64,000 nt of DNA. It comes from Nitrospirales bacterium. GTDB lineage: Bacteria > Nitrospirota > Nitrospiria > Nitrospirales > UBA8639. The stretch lies in assembly GCA_029261355.1 (NCBI GenBank), contig JAJDBM010000058.1:62001-126000 (forward strand), written 5' to 3'. Below the pieces are notes generated by a model. It was not told the origin of the DNA. It searched no databases and saw only the letters and a list, made by a program, of their open reading frames with translations. Both the position numbers and the translations under genes were made by a program. Shown here in pieces: positions 9,681 to 19,685 of the stretch (positions are counted from its first letter, which is position 1; the number at the start of each line of letters is the position of its first letter).

Positions 9681-10331
9681 TCATGTGACTCTTGGTCCTT
9701 TGGACATATCAGAAAATGATTGGATCAGAATGGGAATAAAAGTGAGGAGTGCTGGGAGGGCCGCACGAAATTCTTGTTGGGTGTTTAAGAAAAAGAGCAG
9801 AAGACTACCCAGAACTATCGTCAATGGTCGTTTAATGGCGCTCCAGGCACTACTTGTTTTTTCCGTTTCTTTGTTTTCGAGTCTATCTTCGACAGCGGCG
9901 TTCCTGACAAAGTCACGAAAAGTTGTATTCATCAATCGAAGATCAGGATCAAATCGGATAATCCCTCTTTGTAAGAGTGAAGGAATGCCTGGATGGTGAA
10001 TGTGGATGAATCGGTCTCGAGCTAAGTGAAATAATGCTAATTGTTCATTGACGGATAACGAATGCCAGATGCTCTCATAGTGGGGGCGAGCTAGCGTTGA
10101 AAAATGGTGAATGAATTTCTCGTCGTCTAACTTATTAGCATGTTCTTTTCCTCTGAGCCACTCTTTGAGATTGTCTAAGGTTTGATTTCCCTGACAAGCT
10201 TCTTGAATGATAGCACTTCTTTTTCTTTGCGATGTATTCTTCTTGGATGCTGTTGTGTCACTGTAGTAGACGACTGAGAAATTTTCCAATAGGGTTTGCC
10301 AGCGTGATGAAAGAAGCGAGTCCGTTTCCAA
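9681..10331 (-). CDS. Downstream out-of-frame part of the membrane P-loop NTPase (C-terminal region)
   Basis: An open frame of up to 216 codons beginning with a TTG inside the end of the preceding NTPase gene, in a different frame. Residues 8-25 (SSRWQTLLENFSVVYY) look like the continuation of a P-loop NTPase core. A helical region follows (NEQLALFHLARDRF, GIIRFDPDLRLMNTTFRDFVRNA), then one or two C-terminal membrane helices (TIVLGSLLLFFL, LPALLTFIPILIQSF). No ribosome site is evident. The most likely reading is that this was once the C-terminus of the 1213-residue protein upstream and is now separated by a frameshift or small deletion. Programmed frameshifting or a sequencing error would look the same. 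Confidence 0.6.
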   Translation of the reverse strand: METDSLLSSRWQTLLENFSVVYYSDTTASKKNTSQRKRSAIIQEACQGNQTLDNLKEWLRGKEHANKLDDEKFIHHFSTLARPHYESIWHSLSVNEQLALFHLARDRFIHIHHPGIPSLLQRGIIRFDPDLRLMNTTFRDFVRNAAVEDRLENKETEKTSSAWSAIKRPLTIVLGSLLLFFLNTQQEFRAALPALLTFIPILIQSFSDMSKGPRVT

Positions 10332-13300
10332 TTCAGAAGCTTTTCTAGAAAGTCGAGTTTTGACTGAGTCATTTCGTGTTCGTCAGAGCCCCATTCAAAG
10401 TGATCTAGCACCACGACGTTTGTGTGTTTCGTTATTCTATCCTCATTAATTTTGGGTTCCCATTCTGTGGACGGCGTGTCTCTTAGATCGAGATATGCGG
10501 AATTCGGTGCCTGTGTTATTTGGGTATCTTGAAATAGTGAGGTTTTTCCCTGACCCGGATATCCTAAAATAATGAGGTTTGGAGTATGGCTATTGCCGTT
10601 TCGCAGCAATTGAGGAAGAAAGGTTCCCATAACGGGTATTGTATAGGACAAAAACAACACTTCATCAGCAATGAATCTGGGGATTTTGTATAAAATCGTA
10701 GCATATCCTGTAAAGAGTAATAGTACTGACAACCACCACGGTATATCTGTAGGAGACAGCGTGGGCCAACTAGAGAGTAGGATCCAGGGCTCTAGAGGTA
10801 ATTCCGCCGAAATCCTCATATAGGATAAGCTTTGCTGTTTTCGATCTGTCCGATATCGAAGAGGTCCGTCTAATGTAATCGTTGATTCTTGCTGTGTTAT
10901 TAATGGAAGTTCAGGGTGAATGCCTGCAGGAGTTTTCTTTGTGGAGTCTTGTTCCGAAATCTTTTTTTCTGAGTAATAATTGGTGAGGAATCCCCATTCT
11001 TGTATCCCTTTTCTGTGTGGCACAAAGGGTTCGCTTACTGATCGATAGAATGTGTCAAATAGTGGAGGTTTCTCAACGTTGGATTTTTCAGAATGTGTGC
11101 ACCGATTTGTTGCTAGAAATGCATTAGGATACATCCCGTAAGGTAATGAGGGTTTAACTTTTATTTTCTTGTTGTCAACTATGCTGCATTTGTCTAATGT
11201 TTTGGTATCGGTGCTCGAATATATAGCATCGGATGCGTTGATCGCGTCCTCATGTAAGTTTCTGGAACGAGAGTCTTGGTAGAGGTCCATCAGTTGGTGT
11301 TTGGCCACCAAATTCATTTCTTGGAAAAAGACTGCTTTAAAAATAAAGACTGCTGGTAGGATTGCGCCTAATACGAGAAAGGAAACAATCATGAATGTAT
11401 AGCTCCGTGAGAAGCTTTTCATTGAAGAAGATTGATCTATTGTATTCGAATAAGGTTTTTCTTCTGATGCGCGAATTACAATGTAAATCATAGCTGCTAA
11501 TATCGACATACTGAAAATTGGAAATATGAGGCCAGCGAGCAATAGTGGTCCAGGTGAGTTTCCAAGCTCCCCAAGCACCATCATTCCGATTAAGCAAATG
11601 AGTGCTGTGGTTACAGCAATTCCGTTATAACGTTCCTGGTGTTCCTTCTGCGGCCACAGCCACTCCGCCTTACGGTGTTTTTGCCAGCGAAATAACCCCA
11701 TGAGAAATCCTGCGCCAAGCAAAGCAATGATTGAGTATGCGCCAAAGATTCCTCCTGAAATGAGAAGTATCACGAAATTCACCGATCGCAGCATCTCCCG
11801 TTTCTGATATACCACGATAGACCAGGGCATCGGTGAGATTGGCATGACGTAGAAGTGGGCATCTTCGCCCCAATATTTCCCATCAAAGTGTCCTTGTGTG
11901 CGAGCAAAGACCAGGTCTCGGAGAAGTGGGTCGTAGTCGGTTTCAGCTAAAAAGTCTTCTCGAAGATTTTTAGTCATGGTTGAATGAAACAGGACTTGGT
12001 AATTATCGTTGCGAATGATCGCAAATCCAGCCTCCGGTGGTAGCACCAAGTTTTTCATGAGTGAGCGAAATCGGAATTCTATTGCTGCGACTCCAGGGAT
12101 GTCTGGCCCATGGACGTTTTGGCTAGTAATCGAAGCTACCACCGAATTCATTCCGGTCGTCCAGGAGGTGATCGGTTCTAGATAAAACTGGAATTGTTGT
12201 TCATCTGCATCTAAATGCCACAAGGTATTTTTGTGATGTAGGACTTGCTCGACGTATTGGCGTTTCTGGAGATCGACATTGTCGATCACACCTTTCCACG
12301 CATGACCTTGTTTATTGCTGTTTGTCCAATTGATAAGAAGTTTCCCTCTGTCATCAGTCCAAAATGCATATAAATAGTCTTGGTAACATTTTTTAAATGT
12401 ACCTCTATTGCATGGGGCCTTAATGCCTTCTTCTAAAATGACTGTATTGCTTGAACCTACTGGTTCAAGCAACTCAACCTGCTTCCCAAGGTTTGTACTG
12501 GTATCATAGCTTTTCAATGTATTGAGAATTTGACGCAACTCCTGGAGCATTGAGTTTCGTATGTTGTCAGCAGTTGTTTCAATCTGTGCATTAATGTTCT
12601 CTTTGGCTTCTTTGTATATCACAAAATCGAGAAAAAGGAATGTCAGAAGGCCTGCTCCTAAAAATGAGGAAAAAACCAACGTAAATGTATGACTTAATCG
12701 AAGAGGGTCGGTGGGTCCAATCATCTTGAGTCGAAGCAGTGGAAGCCCAAGGACGAGAACACTGAGAATTACCATGATAAGAAGAAGGGCGGTCGATGAG
12801 ACGGCTAACATATCTTGCCTGAATCGATCTGATGCTACGATTCCGCAGACCACTAAGAACTCCTTATTACTGGAAAGATGATCGCTGGCTTGCGCAAAGA
12901 CTTCATAGTCTGTGTCAGATACAGAAATTGTGAAAGAAGCTGGAAGTGGCTTTATGTTGACTATCTTCTTGTTCGAATCGTAGGCATTGTCTTGGGCACG
13001 AGAGACGTCGTCTTTCGGGGTTTGGGAGTTGAATATGTTGAGAAGAGAAGAAGACGATTGAGAAATGGTATGCCGCCAAAGTTGTCCCCAGTTATTCCAG
13101 TTAAATGTAATTTTTGACTTTTGGTAGATGACCTTGTCGGTAGAATCAAAAATAAGTACATCATCGAATGCTGAACTGTTTGTGTGTTTTGCAAGAAATT
13201 CCTCAAGGTTGAGTTCAGCCAAAATTTCTAGACTTTCAGGGGTGAGACTCGAATGAACTTTCGTGTAGTTGAAAGAAAATGTTGGGTCATGATCATTTTT

Positions 13301-13816
13301 CGGTGCGTTGATTAGCAAAGACTCCCGAGGTTTAGTCCGATCCGTAGGAATTAACGACAGCGAGATATTCGTTAATCCCGTATCACATAAATGTCGATAA
13401 CCCAGGTAGAATGGATTCAATTTGCCGTTCTTTTCAATCGAGGTGTTTTTGAAACAAGACTGATTATTTAACCACAGGCCCTGGCCATCTGCAGGTTTCG
13501 TCGTAGGTCCAAAAACCCCAACATTATTCTGCTTGTCGACATTTGTTTTGAGTTGAGGTGGGTTTTCGTGAGAGGAAATTTTAAAAACCGATTCGAAACT
13601 TTGAATCTTGTTCGTTAATTCATCATTCCATAGTTCCAAAATGCGAAAGTTACGTTGGGTTAAATATTCTTCCTGTGCATTGATGTGAAAAAAGTAGAGT
13701 CCTCCTAACAGTCCAACCAGAACAAATCCGATCAGACTCCAACCTTTGTGCGCTTTTGGCGCATCTGAATCTTTCGAAGACCATGAAGAAAAGAGATTCT
13801 GAAACAGGGCTTTCAT
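10175..13816 (-). CDS. Large multi-spanning membrane protein with Cache-like sensor regions and a C-terminal P-loop NTPase domain
   Basis: A 1213-residue membrane protein. An N-terminal helix (about 27-47) leads to an extracytoplasmic region of about 290 residues. Two close helices (about 345-410) lead to a second extracytoplasmic region with double-Cache features (EFRFRSLMKNLVLP, EAGFAIIRNDNYQVLFHS, FYVMPISPMPWSIVVYQKREML). More membrane helices follow around 675-810, then a third outside segment. The final cytoplasmic domain has Walker A LGYPGQGKTSLF near residue 1100 and a Walker-B-like VVVLDHFEW near residue 1150. The last 30 residues after about 1180 do not look like an NTPase, while the overlapping frame does, so the reading frame is probably broken there. 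It is divergent from the pst operon. A membrane sensor coupled to a STAND-like NTPase is my inference; no exact family is recognised. Confidence 0.75.
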   Translation of the reverse strand: MKALFQNLFSSWSSKDSDAPKAHKGWSLIGFVLVGLLGGLYFFHINAQEEYLTQRNFRILELWNDELTNKIQSFESVFKISSHENPPQLKTNVDKQNNVGVFGPTTKPADGQGLWLNNQSCFKNTSIEKNGKLNPFYLGYRHLCDTGLTNISLSLIPTDRTKPRESLLINAPKNDHDPTFSFNYTKVHSSLTPESLEILAELNLEEFLAKHTNSSAFDDVLIFDSTDKVIYQKSKITFNWNNWGQLWRHTISQSSSSLLNIFNSQTPKDDVSRAQDNAYDSNKKIVNIKPLPASFTISVSDTDYEVFAQASDHLSSNKEFLVVCGIVASDRFRQDMLAVSSTALLLIMVILSVLVLGLPLLRLKMIGPTDPLRLSHTFTLVFSSFLGAGLLTFLFLDFVIYKEAKENINAQIETTADNIRNSMLQELRQILNTLKSYDTSTNLGKQVELLEPVGSSNTVILEEGIKAPCNRGTFKKCYQDYLYAFWTDDRGKLLINWTNSNKQGHAWKGVIDNVDLQKRQYVEQVLHHKNTLWHLDADEQQFQFYLEPITSWTTGMNSVVASITSQNVHGPDIPGVAAIEFRFRSLMKNLVLPPEAGFAIIRNDNYQVLFHSTMTKNLREDFLAETDYDPLLRDLVFARTQGHFDGKYWGEDAHFYVMPISPMPWSIVVYQKREMLRSVNFVILLISGGIFGAYSIIALLGAGFLMGLFRWQKHRKAEWLWPQKEHQERYNGIAVTTALICLIGMMVLGELGNSPGPLLLAGLIFPIFSMSILAAMIYIVIRASEEKPYSNTIDQSSSMKSFSRSYTFMIVSFLVLGAILPAVFIFKAVFFQEMNLVAKHQLMDLYQDSRSRNLHEDAINASDAIYSSTDTKTLDKCSIVDNKKIKVKPSLPYGMYPNAFLATNRCTHSEKSNVEKPPLFDTFYRSVSEPFVPHRKGIQEWGFLTNYYSEKKISEQDSTKKTPAGIHPELPLITQQESTITLDGPLRYRTDRKQQSLSYMRISAELPLEPWILLSSWPTLSPTDIPWWLSVLLLFTGYATILYKIPRFIADEVLFLSYTIPVMGTFLPQLLRNGNSHTPNLIILGYPGQGKTSLFQDTQITQAPNSAYLDLRDTPSTEWEPKINEDRITKHTNVVVLDHFEWGSDEHEMTQSKLDFLEKLLNWKRTRFFHHAGKPYWKISQSSTTVTQQHPRRIHRKEKEVLSFKKLVREIKP

Positions 13817-14115
13817 CGTGTCCTTTTGGGATCTTCACAAAATCATTGTTTCTCGATACGAAATGCATTAGTGCAAATCAGAGGCCCATGTATGGTCTTT
13901 CAGATGAATAGAATGTCCAGTTTTTTGTTGAAGGGTATTTTGTCGAGTAATGAAAGCGGATGCAAATGGAAGGTATTAGTCGTATTGAATGGAACATGAT
14001 GACTCTGATGCATGACAATTATCTAAAGAGATACCCGGCGTATCATTTTAGATACAAAGGGACAAATGCATGAGGTCAGAATAAACGAGATTTGTTTTCT
14101 CATATCTCTTGTGAA
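13817..14115. other. Intergenic region between the NTPase gene and the pst locus
   Basis: About 300 bases without a gene. It holds the presumed promoter of the divergent membrane NTPase gene, but no motif in it is strong enough to name. Confidence 0.4.
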
Positions 14116-14170
14116 ATTTACGGGAATGTAACGTTCCTCAGGTTGATCTGTAACATGGCTTGTTTATGAT
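14116..14170 (+). promoter_or_regulatory. Putative Pho box and -10 for the small gene at 14223
   Basis: Hexamers in 11-bp register: ATTTAC at 14116, TGTAAC at 14127 and TGTAAC at 14149 (22 bp on; the 14138 unit is degenerate). The last hexamer is followed by exactly 10 bp and TATGAT at 14165-14170. This is the geometry of a PhoB-activated promoter, where the box replaces the -35 element. Confidence 0.65.
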
Positions 14171-14222
14171 TCAATCAGGTTACACGCCAATCTTTCATCA
14201 ATTCTGGAGGGAGCTGAAGCTT

Positions 14223-14537
14223 ATGAAATTCTCTCAATGCACACATAATGAAGAGCTATTTGACCCTACTCTTGAATTTCTTCATGAGGAACTCCTGACA
14301 ACGCTGAAATTATCGGGACCTCTGCCTGTCGAGGAACTTGTTACGCAATTGTCGAAATTTCGATGGGTCGATGTTTTGAAAGGGATTAGTTGGTTGTGGG
14401 GGAAAGGTCAGCTTGAATTGGGTCAGGACTCTGGACGATTGAAGCTCTGGTCTTTAGAGAATGATGAAACTATGCGGTGTATCGATGGCGAGACTATAAA
14501 AAAGTCGCACAATATTGCTGAGTTAACAGTTTCGTAA
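14223..14537 (+). CDS. Small winged-helix-like protein upstream of pstS
   Basis: A 104-residue soluble protein of no family I recognise. The start at 14223 follows GGAGGG; an in-frame ATG at 14160 sits inside the putative Pho promoter and is less likely. The sequence EELLTTLKLSGPLPVEELVTQL, followed by VDVLKGISWLWGKGQLELG (quoted as separate motifs), has the helix-turn-helix-strand rhythm of a small winged helix. It lies 68 bp before pstS and has its own Pho-box-like promoter, so it may be co-regulated with phosphate uptake. A role in regulation is inference only. Confidence 0.6.
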   Translation: MKFSQCTHNEELFDPTLEFLHEELLTTLKLSGPLPVEELVTQLSKFRWVDVLKGISWLWGKGQLELGQDSGRLKLWSLENDETMRCIDGETIKKSHNIAELTVS

Positions 14538-14576
14538 CATGGGCGTTACATATAAGAAATACGGTTTCTCTATAAT
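14522..14576 (+). promoter_or_regulatory. Putative Pho box upstream of pstS
   Basis: Three units in 11-bp register: GTTAAC at 14522, CGTAAC at 14533 and CGTTAC at 14544. A hexamer TACGGT lies 10 bp after the last unit (14560-14565), and a perfect TATAAT lies at 14571-14576. Either could serve as -10. The units overlap the end of the preceding gene, and pstS starts 30 bp beyond the TATAAT. Confidence 0.72.
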
Positions 14577-14605
14577 TCATCATTCATTAGATTGGAGGGT
14601 TCGTC

Positions 14606-15643
14606 ATGAAACAGCAAAAAGTCGTTGCTCTCGATAGCAACAACGGCAGTTGGAGTTTTCCATTGCCGGTTGTGAGTACGATTGGTCTCTCTCTTGGTTT
14701 AATCTTGGCAGTTGCTTCGTCGACGTTTGCAGCGAGCGATTCCATGACTGATCCTAATTGGACGTCATATACACGAGTGAGTGGGGTTTCCGGAAATGTG
14801 AATAGCATTGGCTCGGATACGCTCAATAATTTAATGACATTGTGGGCTGAAGGGTTTCGGAAGCAGTATCCCAATGTCAAAATTCAGATCGAAGGGAAGG
14901 GTTCAAGTACGGCCCCACCGGCATTAATTGAAGGAACGGCGCAATTGGCCCCAATGTCCCGGAAGATGAAAGGCAAGGAACAGGACAAGTTTGAGGCGAA
15001 GTTTGGATACAAAGCGACAGCTTTTCCTGTGGCCATCGACGCGTTAGCAGTCTATGTGAATAAGGACAATCCTATTGAAGGGATGACCATGGAGCAGGTC
15101 GATGCGGCTTTTTCAAAAACCCGTCGGAGAGGCTATAGCAACGATGTGAACAAGTGGGAAGATCTTGGAATGAATGGTGCGTGGAAGACAACACCATTGA
15201 GTCTCTATGGTCGGAATTCTGCATCGGGGACCTATGGGTTTTTTAAGAAGGTAGTATTGAAGAATGGTGACTATAAAGATCAGGTGAAAGAACAGCCTGG
15301 CTCTGCGTCCGTGGTCCAGGGTGTGACGGAAGATCGTGCCGGGATGGGCTATAGTGGGATTGGGTATATGACTTCAGGGGTTCGAGTGGTACCATTGGCT
15401 GCCAAACAAGGGAAACCTTTCGTTGAGCCTACATTCACGAACGCCGCTAAAGGGGCCTATCCCTTGGCTCGATTTCTCTATGTGTATGTGAATAAAGCTC
15501 CAGGCAAACCCTTGACTCCATTAGTTCAAGAATATCTGAAATACATCTATAGTAAAGAAGGTCAAGCCGTTGTCATAAAGGATGGTTATTTCCCACTGTC
15601 CGCAAAGTTGATTGGAGCGCAGGGTAAGAATTTTAAAAAGTAA
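14606..15643 (+). CDS. pstS: Phosphate ABC transporter periplasmic binding protein PstS
   Basis: Periplasmic phosphate receptor of 345 residues, delivering phosphate to PstC/PstA. The signal peptide has an unusually long n-region (about 28 residues), a hydrophobic stretch ([17 protein letters not shown]) and a likely cleavage at TFA-AS near residue 43. Phosphate-binding loops are visible as [20 protein letters not shown] and [12 protein letters not shown]. The start follows GGAGG 9 bp upstream. It is the first gene of pstSCAB-phoU and has the Pho-box series at 14522 in front. A second, unrelated PstS lipoprotein is encoded at 61126. Confidence 0.93.
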   Translation: MKQQKVVALDSNNGSWSFPLPVVSTIGLSLGLILAVASSTFAASDSMTDPNWTSYTRVSGVSGNVNSIGSDTLNNLMTLWAEGFRKQYPNVKIQIEGKGSSTAPPALIEGTAQLAPMSRKMKGKEQDKFEAKFGYKATAFPVAIDALAVYVNKDNPIEGMTMEQVDAAFSKTRRRGYSNDVNKWEDLGMNGAWKTTPLSLYGRNSASGTYGFFKKVVLKNGDYKDQVKEQPGSASVVQGVTEDRAGMGYSGIGYMTSGVRVVPLAAKQGKPFVEPTFTNAAKGAYPLARFLYVYVNKAPGKPLTPLVQEYLKYIYSKEGQAVVIKDGYFPLSAKLIGAQGKNFKK

Positions 15644-15724
15644 GTTGATTGTTAGAAGTTAGACAGAGAAGATCTCATCACTATTCTTTATTTGAATCAG
15701 TAGTCAAGACTTTCATACTGCATT

Positions 15725-18028
15725 ATGCCACCTCCTAATGTTACTGCCCACATAGATGACCCCCCTTCTCGGCCACCTGCGAAGACCGTGTTCATGGCTA
15801 GAGGTCGCACGCATAGAAAACTTCGATCTCTGGCTGACCATGTTGCAGCGGGGGTTGTGTGGGTTGGAGGATTGGCAACAATTGTTAGTATTCTGGGGAT
15901 CTTTGTTTATCTGTTGCTTGAAGTTGCCCCGCTGTTTGTGAGCCCTGAAACGGAATCACAATCCAACGTTTCATTGAAGCCTATCGCTCCCGATTCTCAA
16001 GGTTCCTTGATGGTGGGCATTGATCAATATCAAGAAGTGGCTTACCTCATTCACAAGGGAGAGATCAAGTTTTATACAATTCCTGGCGGAGAGCCTATTC
16101 CGTATACCTCTACCGAAGACGGTTCTAGCTATGATGTGGTAGCAGTTGAACGGTCTCATGGACGAGGGCATCATTTCGCACTTGGGACACAAAATGGATA
16201 TATCGTGCCTATAGATGTGGAGTTAACTCCCACGTTTCAGGATGGGATTCGAACGGTTATTCCAACCTTGAGGAAGAGCGAGCCCCTTCTGGTTGATCCT
16301 ACTCACACAGGGATTACTCGATTAGCCTATCAGGAAACAGAGGAAGGCATGGCAACCGTTGTATTAAGCAACTCAGGAGAATTGTGGTTGACGAAAAGTG
16401 CAGAAGGCGAAGGTTTGATGTTTTCAGATGAACCCACGGTGACTCAGACGATGCTTGCCAAGTATCCAGCCAATGAGGTGTCGACATTACTCATTGATAG
16501 TCTTGGTGAAACTCTGATGTTGGGGACCAAAGATGGTCGGCTCGTACAGTGGAATATCTTGGATCCAACTGAACCTGAATTCATTCATTCCTACGCACTG
16601 CCAGAGTCCGATGATTTTATTACGTCTCTGGCTTTTCTCATTGGTGATCGAAGTGTCGCAGTGGGTACCTATCAAGGAAACGTATCTGTATGGATGCCAG
16701 TTCCGAACCCAGGTCGAACGGGAACGCCGTTGTATCAGGAAATACGGTCATTCGATTCCCATCACGGTGCTGTCACGAAACTTTCTTCTTCCCGACGCGA
16801 TAAGGGATTTGTTTCGGCAGATTCAACTGGTGAGATTTTTCTCCATCATTCAACGTCAAGCCAAACGCTCTTGCGGATGAAAATAAGTGACGCATCGATT
16901 CAAGGACTGATGTTTGCTCCAAAAGCCAATGGGGTCGTTGCGTTTGATGCTGGAGGACAACTTCATTCCATAGAGATCAATAGTCCTCATCCTGAAATAA
17001 CCACGCAGTCCCTTTTCCGTCCCATGTTGTATGAGGGCTATGCTGAATCGAAACATATTTGGCAATCGTCTAGTGGGTCAGATGACTTTGAGCCAAAATT
17101 TGGGATGTGGCCGCTTATTTTTGGAACGCTCAAGGGGACGATATATGCCATGTTATTAGCCGTTCCCCTAGCTGTCATGGGGGCAGTTTATACCGGTATG
17201 TTTATGAGTCCGAGGCTTCGAGGTGTGATCAAACCGGCGATTGAAACCATGGCTGCACTTCCTTCTGTAGTTCTTGGGTTTCTTGCTGGATTATGGCTCG
17301 CACCACTTCTGGAGCAAATTTTCCCGGCAGTGATTGGCATGGTGATACTCATGCCAGTGACTGTGGTCCTGGCCTGTATCTCCTGGCAAGCCATGCCGCG
17401 GTCGATACAAGCACGAGGACCGTTAGGTATTGATTTGGGCGTGCTGACGGTTGTGGTCTTGGCAACAGGGATTGGATGTTTAATGGCGAATCATACCATT
17501 GAATCCTGGTTTTTTGGCGCAGACTATAAAGGGTGGCTGCAGTCTGTTTTTGGTTTACAATATGACCAACGAAACGCCTTAGTGATTAGCTTGGCAATGG
17601 GGTTTGCGGTTATTCCTATAATTTTCAGCATTTCCGAAGACTCGATTTCGAATGTTCCTAAACACCTGATTGCAGGATCCTTGGCCATGGGAGCGACTCA
17701 ATGGCAAACCTTGACCAAATTAGTGTTGGTGTCAGCAAGCCCTGGTATTTTCTCTGCATTGATGATTGGGTTTGGTCGGGCGGTGGGAGAAACCATGATT
17801 GTATTGATGGCCACTGGCAATACACCCATACTCGATTGGAGTGTCTTTAACGGGTTTCGTACGATGTCTGCCAATATTGCGGTTGAGATGCCAGAAGCTC
17901 CGCATGGGGGAACCCTCTATCGTATCCTCTTTCTCTCTGGTCTCCTGCTTTTCGCGTTCACGTTTGTGATTAATACCATCGCCGAAGTTGTCCGTCAGCG
18001 GTTGCGGACAAAATATAGTCAATATTGA
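15725..18028 (+). CDS. pstC: Phosphate ABC transporter permease PstC, large form with periplasmic propeller-like domain
   Basis: Inner-membrane permease of 767 residues, more than twice the size of E. coli PstC. After the first membrane helix (about 45-68) comes a periplasmic region of about 370 residues. It shows repeated strand patterns like a beta-propeller (LMLGTKDGRLVQWNI, SVAVGTYQGNVSVWMP, GFVSADSTGEIFLHH). The transporter domain follows (about 455-765) with MAALPSVVLGFLAGLWL, a further cytoplasmic coupling loop (GSLAMGATQWQTLTKLVL) and GFGRAVGETMIVLMATGN. Large PstC proteins are known in gammaproteobacteria and others. Its neighbour PstA is also enlarged. Confidence 0.92.
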   Translation: MPPPNVTAHIDDPPSRPPAKTVFMARGRTHRKLRSLADHVAAGVVWVGGLATIVSILGIFVYLLLEVAPLFVSPETESQSNVSLKPIAPDSQGSLMVGIDQYQEVAYLIHKGEIKFYTIPGGEPIPYTSTEDGSSYDVVAVERSHGRGHHFALGTQNGYIVPIDVELTPTFQDGIRTVIPTLRKSEPLLVDPTHTGITRLAYQETEEGMATVVLSNSGELWLTKSAEGEGLMFSDEPTVTQTMLAKYPANEVSTLLIDSLGETLMLGTKDGRLVQWNILDPTEPEFIHSYALPESDDFITSLAFLIGDRSVAVGTYQGNVSVWMPVPNPGRTGTPLYQEIRSFDSHHGAVTKLSSSRRDKGFVSADSTGEIFLHHSTSSQTLLRMKISDASIQGLMFAPKANGVVAFDAGGQLHSIEINSPHPEITTQSLFRPMLYEGYAESKHIWQSSSGSDDFEPKFGMWPLIFGTLKGTIYAMLLAVPLAVMGAVYTGMFMSPRLRGVIKPAIETMAALPSVVLGFLAGLWLAPLLEQIFPAVIGMVILMPVTVVLACISWQAMPRSIQARGPLGIDLGVLTVVVLATGIGCLMANHTIESWFFGADYKGWLQSVFGLQYDQRNALVISLAMGFAVIPIIFSISEDSISNVPKHLIAGSLAMGATQWQTLTKLVLVSASPGIFSALMIGFGRAVGETMIVLMATGNTPILDWSVFNGFRTMSANIAVEMPEAPHGGTLYRILFLSGLLLFAFTFVINTIAEVVRQRLRTKYSQY

Positions 18029-18036
18029 GATTCACA

Positions 18037-19671
18037 ATGCCTCACGCAATGAGAAAATTTCTTGATTCAGGCACGCTGTACGTCTGGTTGTGTGGTGGCG
18101 GGTTGGCCCTTTCATTATTGATGATTGCTGGTTTGATGATTCTCATTATGGTCAATGGTTTGGGGTACTTTTGGCCGAAAGACCTTGTGCAATTGACGTT
18201 GAGTGATGGCACGGCTGTGTTAGGTGAAGTGACCGGTCATGAAGTCATCCATAATTCTGTGAATGCCAAGTTTCCTGAAGGCAAAGGTCGTATTCAGCTC
18301 AAGGTTGGCAATCGAGATTTGTACGGTCTTGATTTCCGTTGGGTCGATGAGGACCAAATCCAGTCCCGTTCGAACCCCAAGGATGTGGTGTTCTTAGAAC
18401 GAAGAGAATGGGGGAATTTTTTTGGTCATCTTCAGGCGATCAAACAGGGAGATACTGTTGTGTCTTCTGGAAACCGAGAATCCACACAGGCTCTTTTCCC
18501 CCTGGTTGATCATGCCAATGAGATTCACGAAGAAATTAAATATCTTGAGCAGGATGTCATTGGAGCTATTAATTATCAGATGGAAGAATACCGGTTAAAG
18601 CTTCGGGCGTTACGTCTCAGTGGACAAGAGAGTTCTTCGGAAGCCTCAGACGTGAAGCAGCAAATCGACATTCTCCAGGTGGAATATGAGAAACAAGCTG
18701 ACTTCCTTCGCGCGCGATATGAAAAATTAGGCGAATTTACCGTGGTGTTGGAAGATGTGAATGGGAAGCAAAAGGATTTGGCTGTTGGAGAAATTGTTCG
18801 AGTGCTTCTTCCAAATGATATGGGTCTTATCTCCAAGATGTGGGTGTATTTAGGGAATGTATGGACAGTCCTTAGTGACGAACCGAGAGAAGCCAATACC
18901 GAAGGTGGAATTTTTCCTGCAATCTTTGGCACGGTCCTCATGGTGGTGATCATGAGTATTGCCGTTGTGCCGTTTGGCGTGCTGGCGGCAATCTATCTGA
19001 AGGAATATGCAAAGCAAGGGATGTTAGTCAGAATGGTTCGCATTGCCGTGAATAATCTTGCCGGTGTGCCATCAATTGTGTTTGGTGTGTTTGGCCTCGG
19101 GTTTTTCGTCTACGCCGTTGGTGGGTCGATTGATGCCTTATTGTATCCGGAAGTTTTACCCACTCCGACATTTGGAACTGGTGGGATCTTATGGGCGTCC
19201 TTGACGTTAGCCTTGATGACTGTTCCTGTGGTTATTGTTGCGACTGAAGAAGGCTTATCAGCCGTGCCGCGCGAGTATCGCGAAGGATCGTTGGCGTTGG
19301 GAGCCACAAAGTTAGAATCGCTGTGGAAGGTCGTCATTCCTTGTGCGATGCCTGGTATCTTGACTGGTCTCATTTTGGCCATTTCTCGTGCAACTGGTGA
19401 GGTTGCCCCTTTGATGTTGACTGGGGTGGTGAAGCTTGCCCCGTCGCTACCATTAGATAGTTATTTTCCGTTTCTTCATCTTGATCGAAAGTTTATGCAT
19501 CTCGGATTTCATATTTATGATGTTGGCTTTCAATCTCCCAATGTTGAGGCTGCCAAGCCGATGGTCTATGTAACAACGCTGATTCTCGTCGCTGTCGTGG
19601 TTTTGCTCAATATGGCAGCCATTTCCATCAGAAATCGAATGCGTCGAAAATATGCTGGATCAACAATTTAA
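18037..19671 (+). CDS. pstA: Phosphate ABC transporter permease PstA, large form
   Basis: Inner-membrane permease of 544 residues. The first helix (about 15-42) is followed by a periplasmic insertion of roughly 230 residues containing a coiled coil ([31 protein letters not shown]). The permease core lies at about 285-540 with [21 protein letters not shown], split here as [14 protein letters not shown] and VYAVGG. Also visible are [20 protein letters not shown] (coupling loop) and [17 protein letters not shown] chose ATG 18037; a TTG at 18025 overlapping the pstC stop would add four residues. It pairs with the large PstC; the insertion probably faces the PstC propeller. Confidence 0.9.
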   Translation: MPHAMRKFLDSGTLYVWLCGGGLALSLLMIAGLMILIMVNGLGYFWPKDLVQLTLSDGTAVLGEVTGHEVIHNSVNAKFPEGKGRIQLKVGNRDLYGLDFRWVDEDQIQSRSNPKDVVFLERREWGNFFGHLQAIKQGDTVVSSGNRESTQALFPLVDHANEIHEEIKYLEQDVIGAINYQMEEYRLKLRALRLSGQESSSEASDVKQQIDILQVEYEKQADFLRARYEKLGEFTVVLEDVNGKQKDLAVGEIVRVLLPNDMGLISKMWVYLGNVWTVLSDEPREANTEGGIFPAIFGTVLMVVIMSIAVVPFGVLAAIYLKEYAKQGMLVRMVRIAVNNLAGVPSIVFGVFGLGFFVYAVGGSIDALLYPEVLPTPTFGTGGILWASLTLALMTVPVVIVATEEGLSAVPREYREGSLALGATKLESLWKVVIPCAMPGILTGLILAISRATGEVAPLMLTGVVKLAPSLPLDSYFPFLHLDRKFMHLGFHIYDVGFQSPNVEAAKPMVYVTTLILVAVVVLLNMAAISIRNRMRRKYAGSTI

Positions 19672-19685
19672 ATCAGGTACAATCA

